In this document: positions 8,458 to 17,049 of the stretch, piece after piece
Position numbering within the stretch: the first letter of the stretch is position 1
Layout of the letters: each line of letters begins with the position of its first letter
Source of the DNA: JAUWTJ01 sp965603015
GTDB lineage: Bacteria; Pseudomonadota; Alphaproteobacteria; M2410
Assembly: GCA_965603015.1 (NCBI GenBank)
Contig: CBFDBJ010000003.1
Coordinates: forward strand, 1-64,000
DNA length: 64,000 bases
Reading direction: 5' to 3'
Notes under the pieces: model-generated
What the model was told of the DNA's origin: nothing
Databases searched by the model: none
What the model saw: the letters and a program-made list of their open reading frames with translations, nothing else
Made by a program: the position numbers and the translations under genes

Positions 8458-9177
8458 CTATCTCTCGCCGTTCTCGTCCAGATAACTCTTTTTGTATCTG
8501 GCCCAAAGATCGGGTCGCCGCTCTTTCGTTATCCTCACCGCCTCGGCTTTTCGCCAGGCTTCAACGTTGCCGTGATGCCCTGATGTGAGCACCTGAGGTA
8601 TTTCATGTCCTTCCCAAACTGCGGGCCGCGTGAAGTGCGGATATTCCAGCAGATGGCTCTCAAAACTCTCATCCTCGGCGCTCGCCTCCTTGCCGAGGAT
8701 CCCCGGCAGAAGTCTGACCGTCGCCTCAATCAGCGCCATGGCCGCGACCTCGCCGCCGCAGAGGATAAAATCGCCAAGGCTGATCTCCATGATCCGCCGC
8801 GCCTTTATCACTCGATCATCAACCCCTTCAAATCGCCCGCAGAGCAGCGACAGTCCAGGGCCTTGTGCCAGCTCTTTTACCCGCTCCTGCGCCAGGGGTT
8901 TGCCCCGGGGTGACAGGTAGATAACCGGCCGTTCTTCTTTCTCCTTGTCGCGGACGCTGTCGATAGCCCCTGCAACAATATCGGCTCGCATTACCATGCC
9001 CGGGCCGCCGCCGGAAGGCGTGTCATCCACGGAGCGGTGTTTATCGCTCGCAAAGTCCCGAATGTCCACCGTTTCAAGGCTCCAGATGCCTTTTTCAAGA
9101 CCGCTTCCCGGTAAAGAGCCGCCCAGCGGCCCGGGGAACATCTCCGGAAAAAGGGTTAACACTGAAACATCAAACAT
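8458..9177 (-). CDS. trmD: tRNA (guanine-N1-)-methyltransferase
   Basis: Makes m1G37 in tRNAs to prevent +1 frameshifting, using S-adenosylmethionine in a trefoil-knot (SPOUT) fold. The start chosen is the ATG at 9177 (FDVSVLTLFPEMF), which overlaps the rimM stop by eight bases; a longer in-frame upstream start lies inside rimM and is rejected. Family motifs are GGGPGMVMRADI, YLSPRGKPL, LLCGRFEGVDDRV and the knot segment EISLGDFILCGGE. Length is 239 residues. Confidence 0.97.
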   Translation of the reverse strand: MFDVSVLTLFPEMFPGPLGGSLPGSGLEKGIWSLETVDIRDFASDKHRSVDDTPSGGGPGMVMRADIVAGAIDSVRDKEKEERPVIYLSPRGKPLAQERVKELAQGPGLSLLCGRFEGVDDRVIKARRIMEISLGDFILCGGEVAAMALIEATVRLLPGILGKEASAEDESFESHLLEYPHFTRPAVWEGHEIPQVLTSGHHGNVEAWRKAEAVRITKERRPDLWARYKKSYLDENGER

Positions 9178-9793
9178 CCTCGCCACCGCTTTTTGCGCCA
9201 CTTTGGCGGATCTTCCTTTTGCCGCTCTTGGCACCGGCAGACCTGTCCTTTGGCGCTTTTGGTTCCGGCAAGACGCCTTCGGGCGGATCAACAACAATGT
9301 GGCCTTCGCTGATCAGAACCTGGGGCACCGCCTCCAGCGTGAACGGCAGCATGGCAACGCCCCCTGCAGCCAAACTCACTTCCAGCATCTCGCCAGCGCC
9401 AAAATCATAAACGGCCAAAACCGTTCCCAATGTCGCTCCGCCGAGATCCAGGGCGGTGAGCCCGATCAGATCCGCATGGTAAAACTCGTCCTCCTCTTCG
9501 CCGGGCAACAGCGCCCGATCGACATATAGTTCGTGACCCTTAAGCGCTTCAGCCGCATCGCGGTCCTCTACGCCCTCCAGTCTTGCGATCACGGCGTCCC
9601 TCGCGGCGCGCACGATACTGATCTCAACACCCGTTGCCCCGCCTGCTTGAGCCTCGGCAACCAGATCCACCGACCCATAGGCCCCGACATCTTCAGGGGC
9701 GCCGGTGTAAGGCTTTATCTTCACCTCACCGTGGACACCCGATGCGCCGATGATGAGGCCAAGACAAACTCTTTTGCCGCTATCAGGAGCCAT
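9170..9793 (-). CDS. rimM: 16S rRNA processing/maturation factor RimM
   Basis: Assists 30S head assembly around S19. The N-terminal domain starts CLGLIIGASGVHGEVKIKPY and the PRC-barrel half holds YHADLIGLTALDLGGATLGTV. At 207 residues it is longer than the usual 170 or so; the excess is a basic, low-complexity C-terminal tail (about residues 175-207, KAPKDRSAG, KSGKRKIRQ). It overlaps trmD by eight bases and follows rpsP closely. Confidence 0.96.
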   Translation of the reverse strand: MAPDSGKRVCLGLIIGASGVHGEVKIKPYTGAPEDVGAYGSVDLVAEAQAGGATGVEISIVRAARDAVIARLEGVEDRDAAEALKGHELYVDRALLPGEEEDEFYHADLIGLTALDLGGATLGTVLAVYDFGAGEMLEVSLAAGGVAMLPFTLEAVPQVLISEGHIVVDPPEGVLPEPKAPKDRSAGAKSGKRKIRQSGAKSGGEDV

Positions 9794-9805
9794 CCGTCCG
9801 AGGTC

Positions 9806-10228
9806 CTAGCTTGCCGCTTCTTCGGCTGGAGCCTCTTCAGCAGGCGCTTCAGCAGGTGCAGCAGCGGCAGCTTCAGCAGCAGCTTTTGCGTCTTCGACGG
9901 CCTGCGCCTTTTCTGCGACACGTTCCTGCGCCTTCTTGCCAGGCTTGGCTCTGTTCGGGTTATTGCCGTGCTTCCAGTCACCAATGTCGATGGTCTTGAG
10001 GAAACGGGCGACGCGGTCCGTCGGTTTGGCGCCAACAGAGAGCCAGTACTCGATCCGGTCCTTGACGAAGGTCAGACGGTTTTCGTCGTCCTTTGCCAGC
10101 ATTGGATTGTGGGTGCCGACCTTTTCGATGAACTTGCCATCGCGAGGGCTGCGGGTGTCCGCAACGACGATCCGGTAGTAAGGACGCTTCTTGGTGCCGC
10201 CGCGGGCCAGTCTGATTTTTAGTGACAT
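9806..10228 (-). CDS. rpsP: 30S ribosomal protein S16 with extended acidic/Ala C terminus
   Basis: S16 is an early-binding small-subunit protein. The core is standard: KIRLARGGTKKRPYYRIVVAD, then RDGKFIEKVGTHNPM and YWLSVGAKPTDRV. The protein has 140 residues against roughly 80-90 in most bacteria. The extra part (from about residue 90) is a basic-to-Ala/Glu-rich tail ending in repeated AEEAP units, as seen in several alphaproteobacteria. It is first in the rpsP-rimM-trmD-rplS group, 43 bases after ffh. Confidence 0.97.
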   Translation of the reverse strand: MSLKIRLARGGTKKRPYYRIVVADTRSPRDGKFIEKVGTHNPMLAKDDENRLTFVKDRIEYWLSVGAKPTDRVARFLKTIDIGDWKHGNNPNRAKPGKKAQERVAEKAQAVEDAKAAAEAAAAAPAEAPAEEAPAEEAAS

Positions 10229-10271
10229 GAGTTTGTTTTTCCTTGTTCAACAAATGTGTTCTTGAAATTCG

Positions 10272-11786
10272 CTACTTCTTCTTCGTTCCAGGCAGTCCGG
10301 GCAACCCCCCCATGGCGCCTTTGGGACCACCAAGCCCTGGCAATCCGCCCATACCTTTTGGCAAACCTCCGCCAGGGCCGGTTAATTTCGAAAGATCGGG
10401 CAATGCTGCGGGGTCCATGCCCTGCATATCCGGCATGGCTCCGCCGCCCATGCCGCCGAGCAGGCCCTTCATGCCCTTCTTGCCCATCTTCTTCATCATG
10501 TCCGCCATCTGGCGATGCATCTTGATCAGCTTGTTAACATCCTGAACCTGAACGCCGGCGCCTTTGGCAATGCGTTTCTTGCGCGACGCGTTGAGGAGTT
10601 TGGGTGTTGCGCGTTCCTTCGGCGTCATCGACGAGATGATGGCTTCCTGATGGATCAGCACCTTGTCATCCATATCGAGGCCGCCGGCCTGCTTCTTCAT
10701 CTTGCCCATGCCGGGCAGCATTCCCATGATGCTCTGCATACCGCCCAAACGGCGCATCTGCTTGAGCTGTTCGGCAAGGTCTTCGAGATCGAAGGTGCCT
10801 TTTTTCATCTTGGCCGCGATCTTCTCGGCCTTTTCGACGTCGATGCTTTCGGCGGCTTTCTCGACGAGAGAAACCACGTCGCCCATATCGAGGATACGGT
10901 TGGCAATGCGCGAGGCATCAAATGCCTCGATGGCATCCATCTTTTCGCCAACGCCGAGGAACTTGATCGGCGCGCCGGTGACCTGGCGCATGGACAGCGC
11001 CGCGCCGCCGCGGCCATCGCCGTCGGCGCGGGTCAACACGATGCCGGTCAGATTGAGCCTTGAATTAAACGCTTCAGCGGTCTTGACCGCGTCCTGGCCT
11101 GTGAGACTGTCAGCCACCAGCAAGGTCTCGACCGGATTGGTGGCGGCGGCAACGTCAGCGACTTCCTGCATCAGGGCTTCGTCAACGGTGACGCGGCCCG
11201 CGGTATCGAGAATGACAAGATCATAGCCGCCCAGTTTGGCGGCTTCCACGGCCCGCCTGGCAATGGCGACCGGCATCTGGCCTTCGATAACGGGCAAGGT
11301 CGCAACGCCGGTGTCTTCGCCCAGAATGCGCAGCTGTTCCTGAGCCGCCGGGCGGCGCACGTCGAGGGAGGCGAGCAGGACTTTCTTGTTTTCCCGCGTG
11401 GTGAGGCGCAGCCCGAGCTTGGCGGTCGAGGTGGTTTTACCGGAACCCTGCAGACCGGCCATCAGCACGACGGCGGGCGGGGCAACATTCAGGTTAAGCA
11501 GCGGCTGGCCCGCGTCGCTGACCCCGCCGAGCATTTCAACCAGTTCGTCGTGAACGATCTTGATGACCATCTGGCCCGGCTGCACCGAGCGCAGCACTTC
11601 GGCGCCGACAGCGCGCTCACGCACGGCATCGACAAAGGTCTTTACAACCGGCAGCGCCACATCGGCCTCAAGCAACGCCACGCGCACTTCGCGCAAGGCG
11701 GCCGCGACATCGGACTCAGATAGCGAGCCGCGCCGCGTCAGTGCGTTAAGGACGCCGTTGAGGCGATCTGACAAGGTCTCGAACAA
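10272..11786 (-). CDS. ffh: Signal recognition particle protein Ffh
   Basis: The SRP54 GTPase that pairs with 4.5S RNA and with FtsY (also in this window) for cotranslational membrane targeting. The start is best placed at the TTG at 11784-11786 (FETLSDRLNGVLNALTRRG) with AGGAAAC upstream. An ATG 57 bases further up would add a spurious basic leader. NG-domain motifs are LQGSGKTTSTAKL, DVRRPAAQEQL, DTAGRVTVDEAL and TRADGDGRGGAAL (Arg replacing the usual Lys of the TKxD guanine motif). The Met-rich M domain follows and the tail is Gly/Pro/Leu-rich. Length is 504 residues. Confidence 0.96.
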   Translation of the reverse strand: MFETLSDRLNGVLNALTRRGSLSESDVAAALREVRVALLEADVALPVVKTFVDAVRERAVGAEVLRSVQPGQMVIKIVHDELVEMLGGVSDAGQPLLNLNVAPPAVVLMAGLQGSGKTTSTAKLGLRLTTRENKKVLLASLDVRRPAAQEQLRILGEDTGVATLPVIEGQMPVAIARRAVEAAKLGGYDLVILDTAGRVTVDEALMQEVADVAAATNPVETLLVADSLTGQDAVKTAEAFNSRLNLTGIVLTRADGDGRGGAALSMRQVTGAPIKFLGVGEKMDAIEAFDASRIANRILDMGDVVSLVEKAAESIDVEKAEKIAAKMKKGTFDLEDLAEQLKQMRRLGGMQSIMGMLPGMGKMKKQAGGLDMDDKVLIHQEAIISSMTPKERATPKLLNASRKKRIAKGAGVQVQDVNKLIKMHRQMADMMKKMGKKGMKGLLGGMGGGAMPDMQGMDPAALPDLSKLTGPGGGLPKGMGGLPGLGGPKGAMGGLPGLPGTKKK

Positions 11787-11859
11787 AGAGCGTTTCCTGT
11801 TTCCTCGGGTTCCTCTTCCAGTTCGAGGCCGAGGGACCCTCAAACTTTCTATCTCTCAT

Positions 11860-11946
11860 TTTGTCATTGCCGGGCTTGACCCGGTAATCCAGTGGCACCG
11901 AATTCCGACGCTTCTGGATACCCGGATCAAGTCCGGGTATGACATG
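11860..11946. repeat. Extragenic dyad repeat, copy 2 (short type)
   Basis: Short form of the family: TTTGTCATTGCCGGGCTTGA at one end, TCAAGTCCGGGTATGACA at the other, inner halves CCGGTAATCCAG and CTGGATACCCGG. It lies in the 346-base gap upstream of ffh. Confidence 0.75.
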
Positions 11947-11995
11947 GCGTTTGTTGGTCGTTTTGGCGTAACACACTCAAAACAAAGAGGTATCG

Positions 11996-12026
11996 CACCA
12001 GTGGGCGAAAACTTCGCTGACTGGTG
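11996..12026. other. Strong stem-loop in the ffh upstream gap
   Basis: CACCAGTGGGCGAA (11996-12009) pairs with TTCGCTGACTGGTG (12013-12026) with only two mismatches and a 3-base loop. The rest of the gap from 11947 to 12132 shows no gene. I looked for a 4.5S RNA tetraloop signature here and did not find one. It could be a regulator site, the terminator-like end of the upstream membrane-protein gene, or a small RNA element. Confidence 0.4.
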
Positions 12027-12132
12027 TTGACCCCCGAACTCCAACGATCGGCGGCGGAAGAACAAGTGGTTCTACCGGAATTGATGCGGTTTCTAGGGGG
12101 TTAGAGGAAGAGAGTCAAGGGTTACGGCAGCC

Positions 12133-12537
12133 TCACCAGCGCCACCGTCGCCATGCCACCACAGCCACGAACCAGAAGAACAGGCCGATGGTGATCCAGT
12201 CGGCGTGGCGGAAGACCCACCAGCGGCCGAAGAAGATCCACATGAACAGGATCGGGACGCCGGCGAGGAGGCCGTAGAAGGCGAAGTCGGCCAGTACCGT
12301 GTCGGCGACCGGGCCGAGCCAGCGGCCACGGACGGCCGGGTCGGGGGCAGGCTGCGCGCGGGTGACCTCTTCGAAGGCGGGTTCGGGGGGCTCGACTTTG
12401 GCAGGCGGCCTTACGATCAGCTCGGTCACATCAGCCGTTTGAGCCGCTTCTTCTGGCACCTCCGGCGCAGACCCCACTGACGCAGGCTGGCGGCGCGGGG
12501 TGACTTCGGAGGTGTTGTCTTTGCGGCAGTCGTTCAC
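12133..12537 (-). CDS. Small membrane protein, unknown function
   Basis: A 134-residue protein from a GTG at 12535-12537 (NDCRKDNTSEV). The first 75 residues are polar and rich in Pro/Glu/Ala. Two hydrophobic segments follow (LADFAFYGLLAGVPILFMWIF and IGLFFWFVAVVAW), ending in a short WRRWRW tail. A longer frame upstream runs into a repeat element and is discounted. I do not recognise the family. Its position between ffh and a serine hydrolase gives no functional hint. Confidence 0.6.
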   Translation of the reverse strand: MNDCRKDNTSEVTPRRQPASVGSAPEVPEEAAQTADVTELIVRPPAKVEPPEPAFEEVTRAQPAPDPAVRGRWLGPVADTVLADFAFYGLLAGVPILFMWIFFGRWWVFRHADWITIGLFFWFVAVVAWRRWRW

Positions 12538-12552
12538 TTTCCATCTCTCAAA

Positions 12553-12672
12553 CTGTCGTCCCGGGCAAGCAACGCGCGACCCGGGATCTCGGGGCAAGGT
12601 CCCCGAACCGGTCGTGGATCCTGTTTGTAGCACAATCGTGCCCGGAGGTCCCGGCTCAAGGCCGGGACGACA
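12553..12672. repeat. Extragenic dyad repeat, copy 3 (long type)
   Basis: Bounded by GTCGTCCCGGGCAAGC and GGCCGGGACGACAC with inner CCGGGATCTCGGGGCAAG. The right inner half is partly degraded. It fills most of the gap between the membrane-protein gene and the serine hydrolase. Confidence 0.75.
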
Positions 12673-12702
12673 CGGGGATTTAATGTACTTCGGGGAATTA
12701 AT

Positions 12703-13845
12703 CTACCCCAGCGCCCGCTCAATAAAGCCGGCCCACAACATGCCGCCGCGCAGGTCACCGACGAGGCCGCCGGCCATCTGGTTCATGACATAGGCCCCGC
12801 TCAAATGGGCGTCGGTGTCGATGACGACGAGAGAGCCACCCCAGCCACCCCAGAAACAGGTGTTTGGGTTGGGCGACAGGGGCGTGGCTTCGGAGTTCAA
12901 TCCAAAGCCCATGCCAAAGCGAACCGGCATCGCCAGCACCAGGTCCTCGCCCTCGGTCTGGACATCAAAAATCGTTTTGACCCCGGCCTCGGACAGATAG
13001 CGCTTGCCGCCTGCTTGCCCGCCATTGGCCAGGATGGTGTGAACCTCGGCGATGGACCGTGCATTGCCATGACCATTGGCGGCCGGGATTTCGGCGCGGC
13101 GCCAGGCCTCGTGCCCGGCCCAGGTGGCATCCACCGCCGGGCTGGCGAAGGTCCTGTGCGCGATACTGCCCTTCTCGCCGGTCGCCAGGGCCGCTGATGC
13201 TCCGGCAGCAGGAATAATCGTGATGACCTGCGCGTCTTTTTCAGGGGGGACGCCGATGAAAAAGTCGGCCCCCATGGGGCCGGCCACTTCTTCAGCAAAG
13301 AAGGTGCCCAGGGTCCTGCCGGTAACCCGGCGCACGATTTCGCCCTGCAACTGGCCCTGGGTCAGCGCGTGATAACCCGACTGACTGCCCGGCGTCCACC
13401 ACGGGGCCTGTGCGGCCAACAGTGAGGCAATATAGTCGTGATCGCAAACCTGCGCCTCGGTGACCGGCTGGTCGAGGCCTGACAGGCCCGCCGAGTGCGA
13501 CATGATATGGCGGACCTCGATGTCCTGTTTGCCGTTTTGGGCAAACTCCGGCCAATACTTTGAAACCTTTTCATGGAAGTCAATGTCGCCGCGGTCGGCC
13601 AGCATCAGCATGACAAGGGCGGCCATGGTCTTGGTCGAGGAATAGACGTTGACGATGGTGCCTTCCTCCCAGGCCAGGGTTTTTTCCTTGTCCTTGTACC
13701 CGCCCCAGATATCGATGACCGTTTCGCCTTCAACGGTGGCGCAGAAACTCGCGCCAACATCGGCGCCGCTCTCAAGATTTGATGCGAAGGCTTCTCTCAC
13801 ACTTGCGAACTTCTCGTCGCATTTTCCGTGTACATCAACTGACAT
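12703..13845 (-). CDS. Serine hydrolase, beta-lactamase class C/EstB-like family
   Basis: A 380-residue penicillin-recognising-fold hydrolase. The nucleophile motif SxxK is seen as SSTK in NVYSSTKTMAALVML. The second motif is a Tyr in SGYHALTQGQLQG and the third is the WGGS region in WGGWGGSLVVID. This motif pattern is typical of the esterase-type (EstB-like) branch rather than of true beta-lactamases. No signal peptide is visible, so it is probably cytoplasmic. The start ATG at 13845 has GGGGAG upstream; the longer frame runs into a repeat element. Confidence 0.85.
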   Translation of the reverse strand: MSVDVHGKCDEKFASVREAFASNLESGADVGASFCATVEGETVIDIWGGYKDKEKTLAWEEGTIVNVYSSTKTMAALVMLMLADRGDIDFHEKVSKYWPEFAQNGKQDIEVRHIMSHSAGLSGLDQPVTEAQVCDHDYIASLLAAQAPWWTPGSQSGYHALTQGQLQGEIVRRVTGRTLGTFFAEEVAGPMGADFFIGVPPEKDAQVITIIPAAGASAALATGEKGSIAHRTFASPAVDATWAGHEAWRRAEIPAANGHGNARSIAEVHTILANGGQAGGKRYLSEAGVKTIFDVQTEGEDLVLAMPVRFGMGFGLNSEATPLSPNPNTCFWGGWGGSLVVIDTDAHLSGAYVMNQMAGGLVGDLRGGMLWAGFIERALG

Positions 13846-13887
13846 GTTCTTCTCCCCTGTTTTTGTTTTTATTGTCAATACACCCTG

Positions 13888-14009
13888 TCTGTCATCCTCG
13901 ACGAGCGGAGCGAGATCGGGGATCCACACCATAAAACCTTCATCTCGCGTGATGATAGCCTTCAGGTATGGATCCCCGATTCCGCCTTCGGCGGCCCGAG
14001 GATGACAAC
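13888..14009. repeat. Extragenic dyad repeat, copy 4 (GGATCC type)
   Basis: Third sub-type: CTGTCATCCTCGACG at the left, CCCGAGGATGACAAC at the right, inner halves GATCGGGGATCCACACC and GGTATGGATCCCCGATT. The same core recurs in copy 7. It lies between two convergent-free minus-strand genes, so it is probably transcribed. Confidence 0.75.
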
Positions 14010-14022
14010 ACAAGAGTGTTGT

Positions 14023-16077
14023 TTAATTGCGGCCAAGTTGACGCCATAGATAGGTGTATTGCAAGGCGTAATGCCTTGCGTGCTGGGCCATGTTAACGCC
14101 GCGGCCGTGGCCGCCTTCGGTGTTCTCGTAATAGAGCGGAGCGTGGCCCTGCTCTTTCATGCGGGCCATCATCTTGCGGGCGTGGCCGGGATGGACGCGG
14201 TCGTCTTTGGTGGACGTGTAAAAGAAGACGCGCGGGTAGGTCTTGCCCTCATGGACATTTTGATAGGGCGAATATTTTTCTATCCAGGCGCGCTCTTCGG
14301 GAATATCCGGGTCGCCATATTCTCCCATCCAGCTGGCTCCGGCGAGCAGCTTGTTATAGCGCAGCATATCGAGCAGCGGGACATCGCACAGCACCGCATT
14401 AAAAAGCTCCGGGTTCTGAGTAAAGGTTGCGCCGACGAGAAGCCCGCCGTTTGAGCCGCCGGAGATGCCAAGGTGGCGCGGCGCTGTGATCTTGCGGGCG
14501 ATGAGATCGCGCGCCACGGCTGCGAAGTCATCAAACGCCTTCTGGCGATTTTCTTTCAGCGCCGCCTCATGCCACTTCGGGCCAAACTCGCCGCCGCCCC
14601 GGATATTGGCCTGCACATAGACACCGCCGGATTCCAGCCAGCCTTTGCCCGTTATCGGCATATAGGCGGGCGGTCTGGAGATTTGAAAGCCGCCATAGGC
14701 ATCAAGAACTGTCGGGTTAAGGCCGTTCAGGGCCATGTCCTCGCGGGCGACAACAAAGTAGGGAATGAGTTCGCCGTCGGTGCTGGCGACTTCGAACTGC
14801 CAGACCTCAAGCCCGTCCGTGTCAAACCGCTGTGGCAGGGACATGACAGGCCGGCAGGTCGCTCCGCCCTTTGCCAGATGATACAGCGTCGGGGGCGTGA
14901 GGAAATTTTCATAGGAGATAAAGGCGTCATCGGTGCCGGAACTGGTGGCAAGGGACCCAATCGCGCCGTTGCCGGGCATGTCGACGGCGGTTTCTGTCCA
15001 AGCCCCCTCCCGGGTGTCCGAGTTAAATTCAAAATGACTGACCTTGCCGATGACATTATCGAGGGTCACGAGATAGACGCCGGATTTGGCGATGCCGCCG
15101 AAATCGATGGCCGAGCGCGAACCCGGTTCATGGACGAGGGCAACACGGGAGATGGCGCCATCCGTCAGAAAATCATCCAGGCTAAAGGAAACGAGCGCGC
15201 CAGCGTTCCAGATCTTGCCACCGACCTGCCAGTCTTCGCGTAAAAGCACAATCGCTTGTTGCCCGTGGAATCCGTAGAAGTCAAATTTGGCGGGAAGTGG
15301 AACCGGGACGGTCTGCCCATCGACATGAAAGCTGAGTTCATAGGTAAAGAATGTCACCCACCGATTGAGCACGCCGACAAATTTCGTGCCAACAAGGTGG
15401 CTTGACGGGAACATGCCGGTGTCGTCGACACTGCCTTCAACAAGGATTTGCGCATCGGCGATATCAGTGCCGCGCTGCCACAATTTTGCAAACCGTCCGT
15501 AGCCGGATGTTGTCAGGCTACCCTCGCCAAAATCGGTGCGGACAAGAAGCGTATCGGGGCCCATCCAGGCGACAACAGATTTTGCCTCGGGCAGGTAGAA
15601 ACCACCGTCAACAAACTGGCGTGACATAACATCAAACTCGCGCACGACCGAGGCGTCCTTGCCGCCGCGCGAGAGCCGAATGAGGGCGCGGGTGTGATCG
15701 GGGGCGCGCGATGTTGCGTCTTGCCAGACCCAATTTTCATCCTCGGCTGCGGCCAGCGCATCAAGATCAAGCAGGGTCTCCCAGACCGGCTCACCTGCGG
15801 CGTAGGTTTTGAGCGGCGCGCGGCGCCAGATCCCGCGCACATGGGCAGCATCCTGCCAGAAATTATAGACAAAGGCGCCGTCCCGCCCGGCCCGAGGGGT
15901 GCCATAGGGAATGCGTGCCTCGTCGTTGAGGACCTCAAGAGCGGCGGCCTCGATGACCTCGTAGCGCGGGTCGGCGGAGAGCTCTTCAAGCGTCGCCTCA
16001 CTCTCGGCGGCAGCCCATTTCAGGGCTTCGGCGCCCTCAACCTCTTCAAGCCAAAGCCAGGGATCTTCTGTCGACAT
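14023..16077 (-). CDS. Prolyl oligopeptidase family protein (S9A)
   Basis: A 684-residue serine peptidase with an N-terminal beta-propeller and a C-terminal alpha/beta-hydrolase domain. The start matches the family (STEDPWLWLEEVEGAEALKW). The nucleophile Ser lies in GISGGSNGGLLVG, an Asp is expected in STKDDRVHPGHA, and the catalytic His is in EGGHGRG. No signal peptide is seen, so it is likely cytoplasmic, cleaving Pro-containing oligopeptides. It is eight bases downstream of the transposase stop, but the two are not functionally related as far as can be seen. Confidence 0.93.
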   Translation of the reverse strand: MSTEDPWLWLEEVEGAEALKWAAAESEATLEELSADPRYEVIEAAALEVLNDEARIPYGTPRAGRDGAFVYNFWQDAAHVRGIWRRAPLKTYAAGEPVWETLLDLDALAAAEDENWVWQDATSRAPDHTRALIRLSRGGKDASVVREFDVMSRQFVDGGFYLPEAKSVVAWMGPDTLLVRTDFGEGSLTTSGYGRFAKLWQRGTDIADAQILVEGSVDDTGMFPSSHLVGTKFVGVLNRWVTFFTYELSFHVDGQTVPVPLPAKFDFYGFHGQQAIVLLREDWQVGGKIWNAGALVSFSLDDFLTDGAISRVALVHEPGSRSAIDFGGIAKSGVYLVTLDNVIGKVSHFEFNSDTREGAWTETAVDMPGNGAIGSLATSSGTDDAFISYENFLTPPTLYHLAKGGATCRPVMSLPQRFDTDGLEVWQFEVASTDGELIPYFVVAREDMALNGLNPTVLDAYGGFQISRPPAYMPITGKGWLESGGVYVQANIRGGGEFGPKWHEAALKENRQKAFDDFAAVARDLIARKITAPRHLGISGGSNGGLLVGATFTQNPELFNAVLCDVPLLDMLRYNKLLAGASWMGEYGDPDIPEERAWIEKYSPYQNVHEGKTYPRVFFYTSTKDDRVHPGHARKMMARMKEQGHAPLYYENTEGGHGRGVNMAQHARHYALQYTYLWRQLGRN

Positions 16078-16084
16078 GGGGGGG

Positions 16085-16939
16085 CTACTTTCCTATTACG
16101 CGAGCGCGGTAGTTACGCACGGCATGGGCGACCGTCGAGGGATGCACCTCGAAGTGCGCCGCGATATCAACCTGGCGGTGACCGCCGTCAAGATGGGCGG
16201 CGGCCATGGCTTCGCCGCGGCCTGTCCAGGTCCGCTGATAGTGGTCAAGCGAGTGTTTGGGTTCACGCGGCGCACGGCGACCTGATGCAAGAGCCTCAAG
16301 GACTTTCGGATCCATATCCGGCTCCTGACGCAGCAGCTTGAGGCCGGGCGGTGTTTTGGCCAGCTCGCGCTCAAGCCCGGGGATATTGTCGATGCCATCG
16401 TTTACATATTTGCAAAACGCCGCACGGCCATCCGTATCCTGACTTTTGAAATCCGAAAGAATTATCTCGCGGCCGTGCCACGACGGCACCGCTGCGGCGC
16501 CCGGCAAGAAGGTGGCGTAGTTTGACCATTGCCAGTCTTCAGGCTTTTGGGTGAGGCCGGCCTTGACCGGGTTGAGCGCGATGTAGCGCAGCAACGCCAT
16601 GAGGTAGCGCTCCTCCTCCACGAGGAAAGATTTGTAGCGGCCCTGAAAAAGATGCCCGACATTCTCGTGCCGCCAGTTGGCCGATTGCGAGAAGCGCGAA
16701 TTGAGACGACGCATGCCGCTGGCCAGATTGGCCTCCTTCGTGCGCAGCAGCAGATGATAGTGGTTCGGCATCAGGCAATATGACAGGACCGACCAGGACA
16801 GCTCGTCGGCGATCTCGCCGAGCAGGGTCAGGAATTTGCGGTAGTCCGAGGCGTCGAGGAAGATCTCCTGTTTGCGATTGCCGCGGGCGATGATGTGGTG
16901 GGTCGCACCGGCGAAATCTGCACGTAAGGGACGGGGCAT
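16085..16939 (-). mobile_element. REP-associated tyrosine transposase (RAYT, Y1_Tnp family)
   Basis: A 284-residue single-strand-type transposase. The HUH motif is His60-Tyr61-His62 in CLMPNHYHLLLR, and the catalytic Tyr is Tyr119 in RYIALNPVKAGL. The N terminus MPRPLRADFAGATHHIIARG is typical of RAYTs. A C-terminal helix-turn-helix-like stretch (VDIAAHFEVHPSTVAHAVRN) may aid DNA binding. The start ATG at 16939 has a perfect AAGGAGG site; longer frames are rejected. It is a single copy, with no accessory ORF and no flanking target duplication seen. RAYTs are often domesticated and linked to genomic palindromes. Confidence 0.9.
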
Positions 16940-16969
16940 GGGGAGGTCCTCCTTCGGGTTTTCCCCCTG

Positions 16970-17013
16970 ATACCATGATTTGGGGTCAGGCACCATATGG
17001 GAAATCATGGTAT
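16970..17013. repeat. Perfect 12-bp inverted repeat upstream of the RAYT gene
   Basis: ATACCATGATTT (16970-16981) is the exact reverse complement of AAATCATGGTAT (17002-17013), with a 20-base loop containing GGGGTCAGGCACC. GCACCATA and TATGGTGC give an alternative pairing. It lies between the RAYT and dapF starts. By position it is a candidate transposase recognition hairpin, or a shared promoter-region operator. Confidence 0.65.
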
Positions 17014-17049
17014 GGTGCGGAGGGGCGGCTGGCCCTATAAGCTTGGGCC

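Noticed and set aside
8041..8583. Plus-strand frame across rplS and trmD
   Set aside because: Both minus-strand genes are certain; this frame is an overlap artefact.
11746..11976. Minus-strand frame with VIPGLDPGIQKR-like peptide
   Set aside because: Produced by the extragenic dyad repeat; the same peptide type recurs at several copies and is not a protein family.
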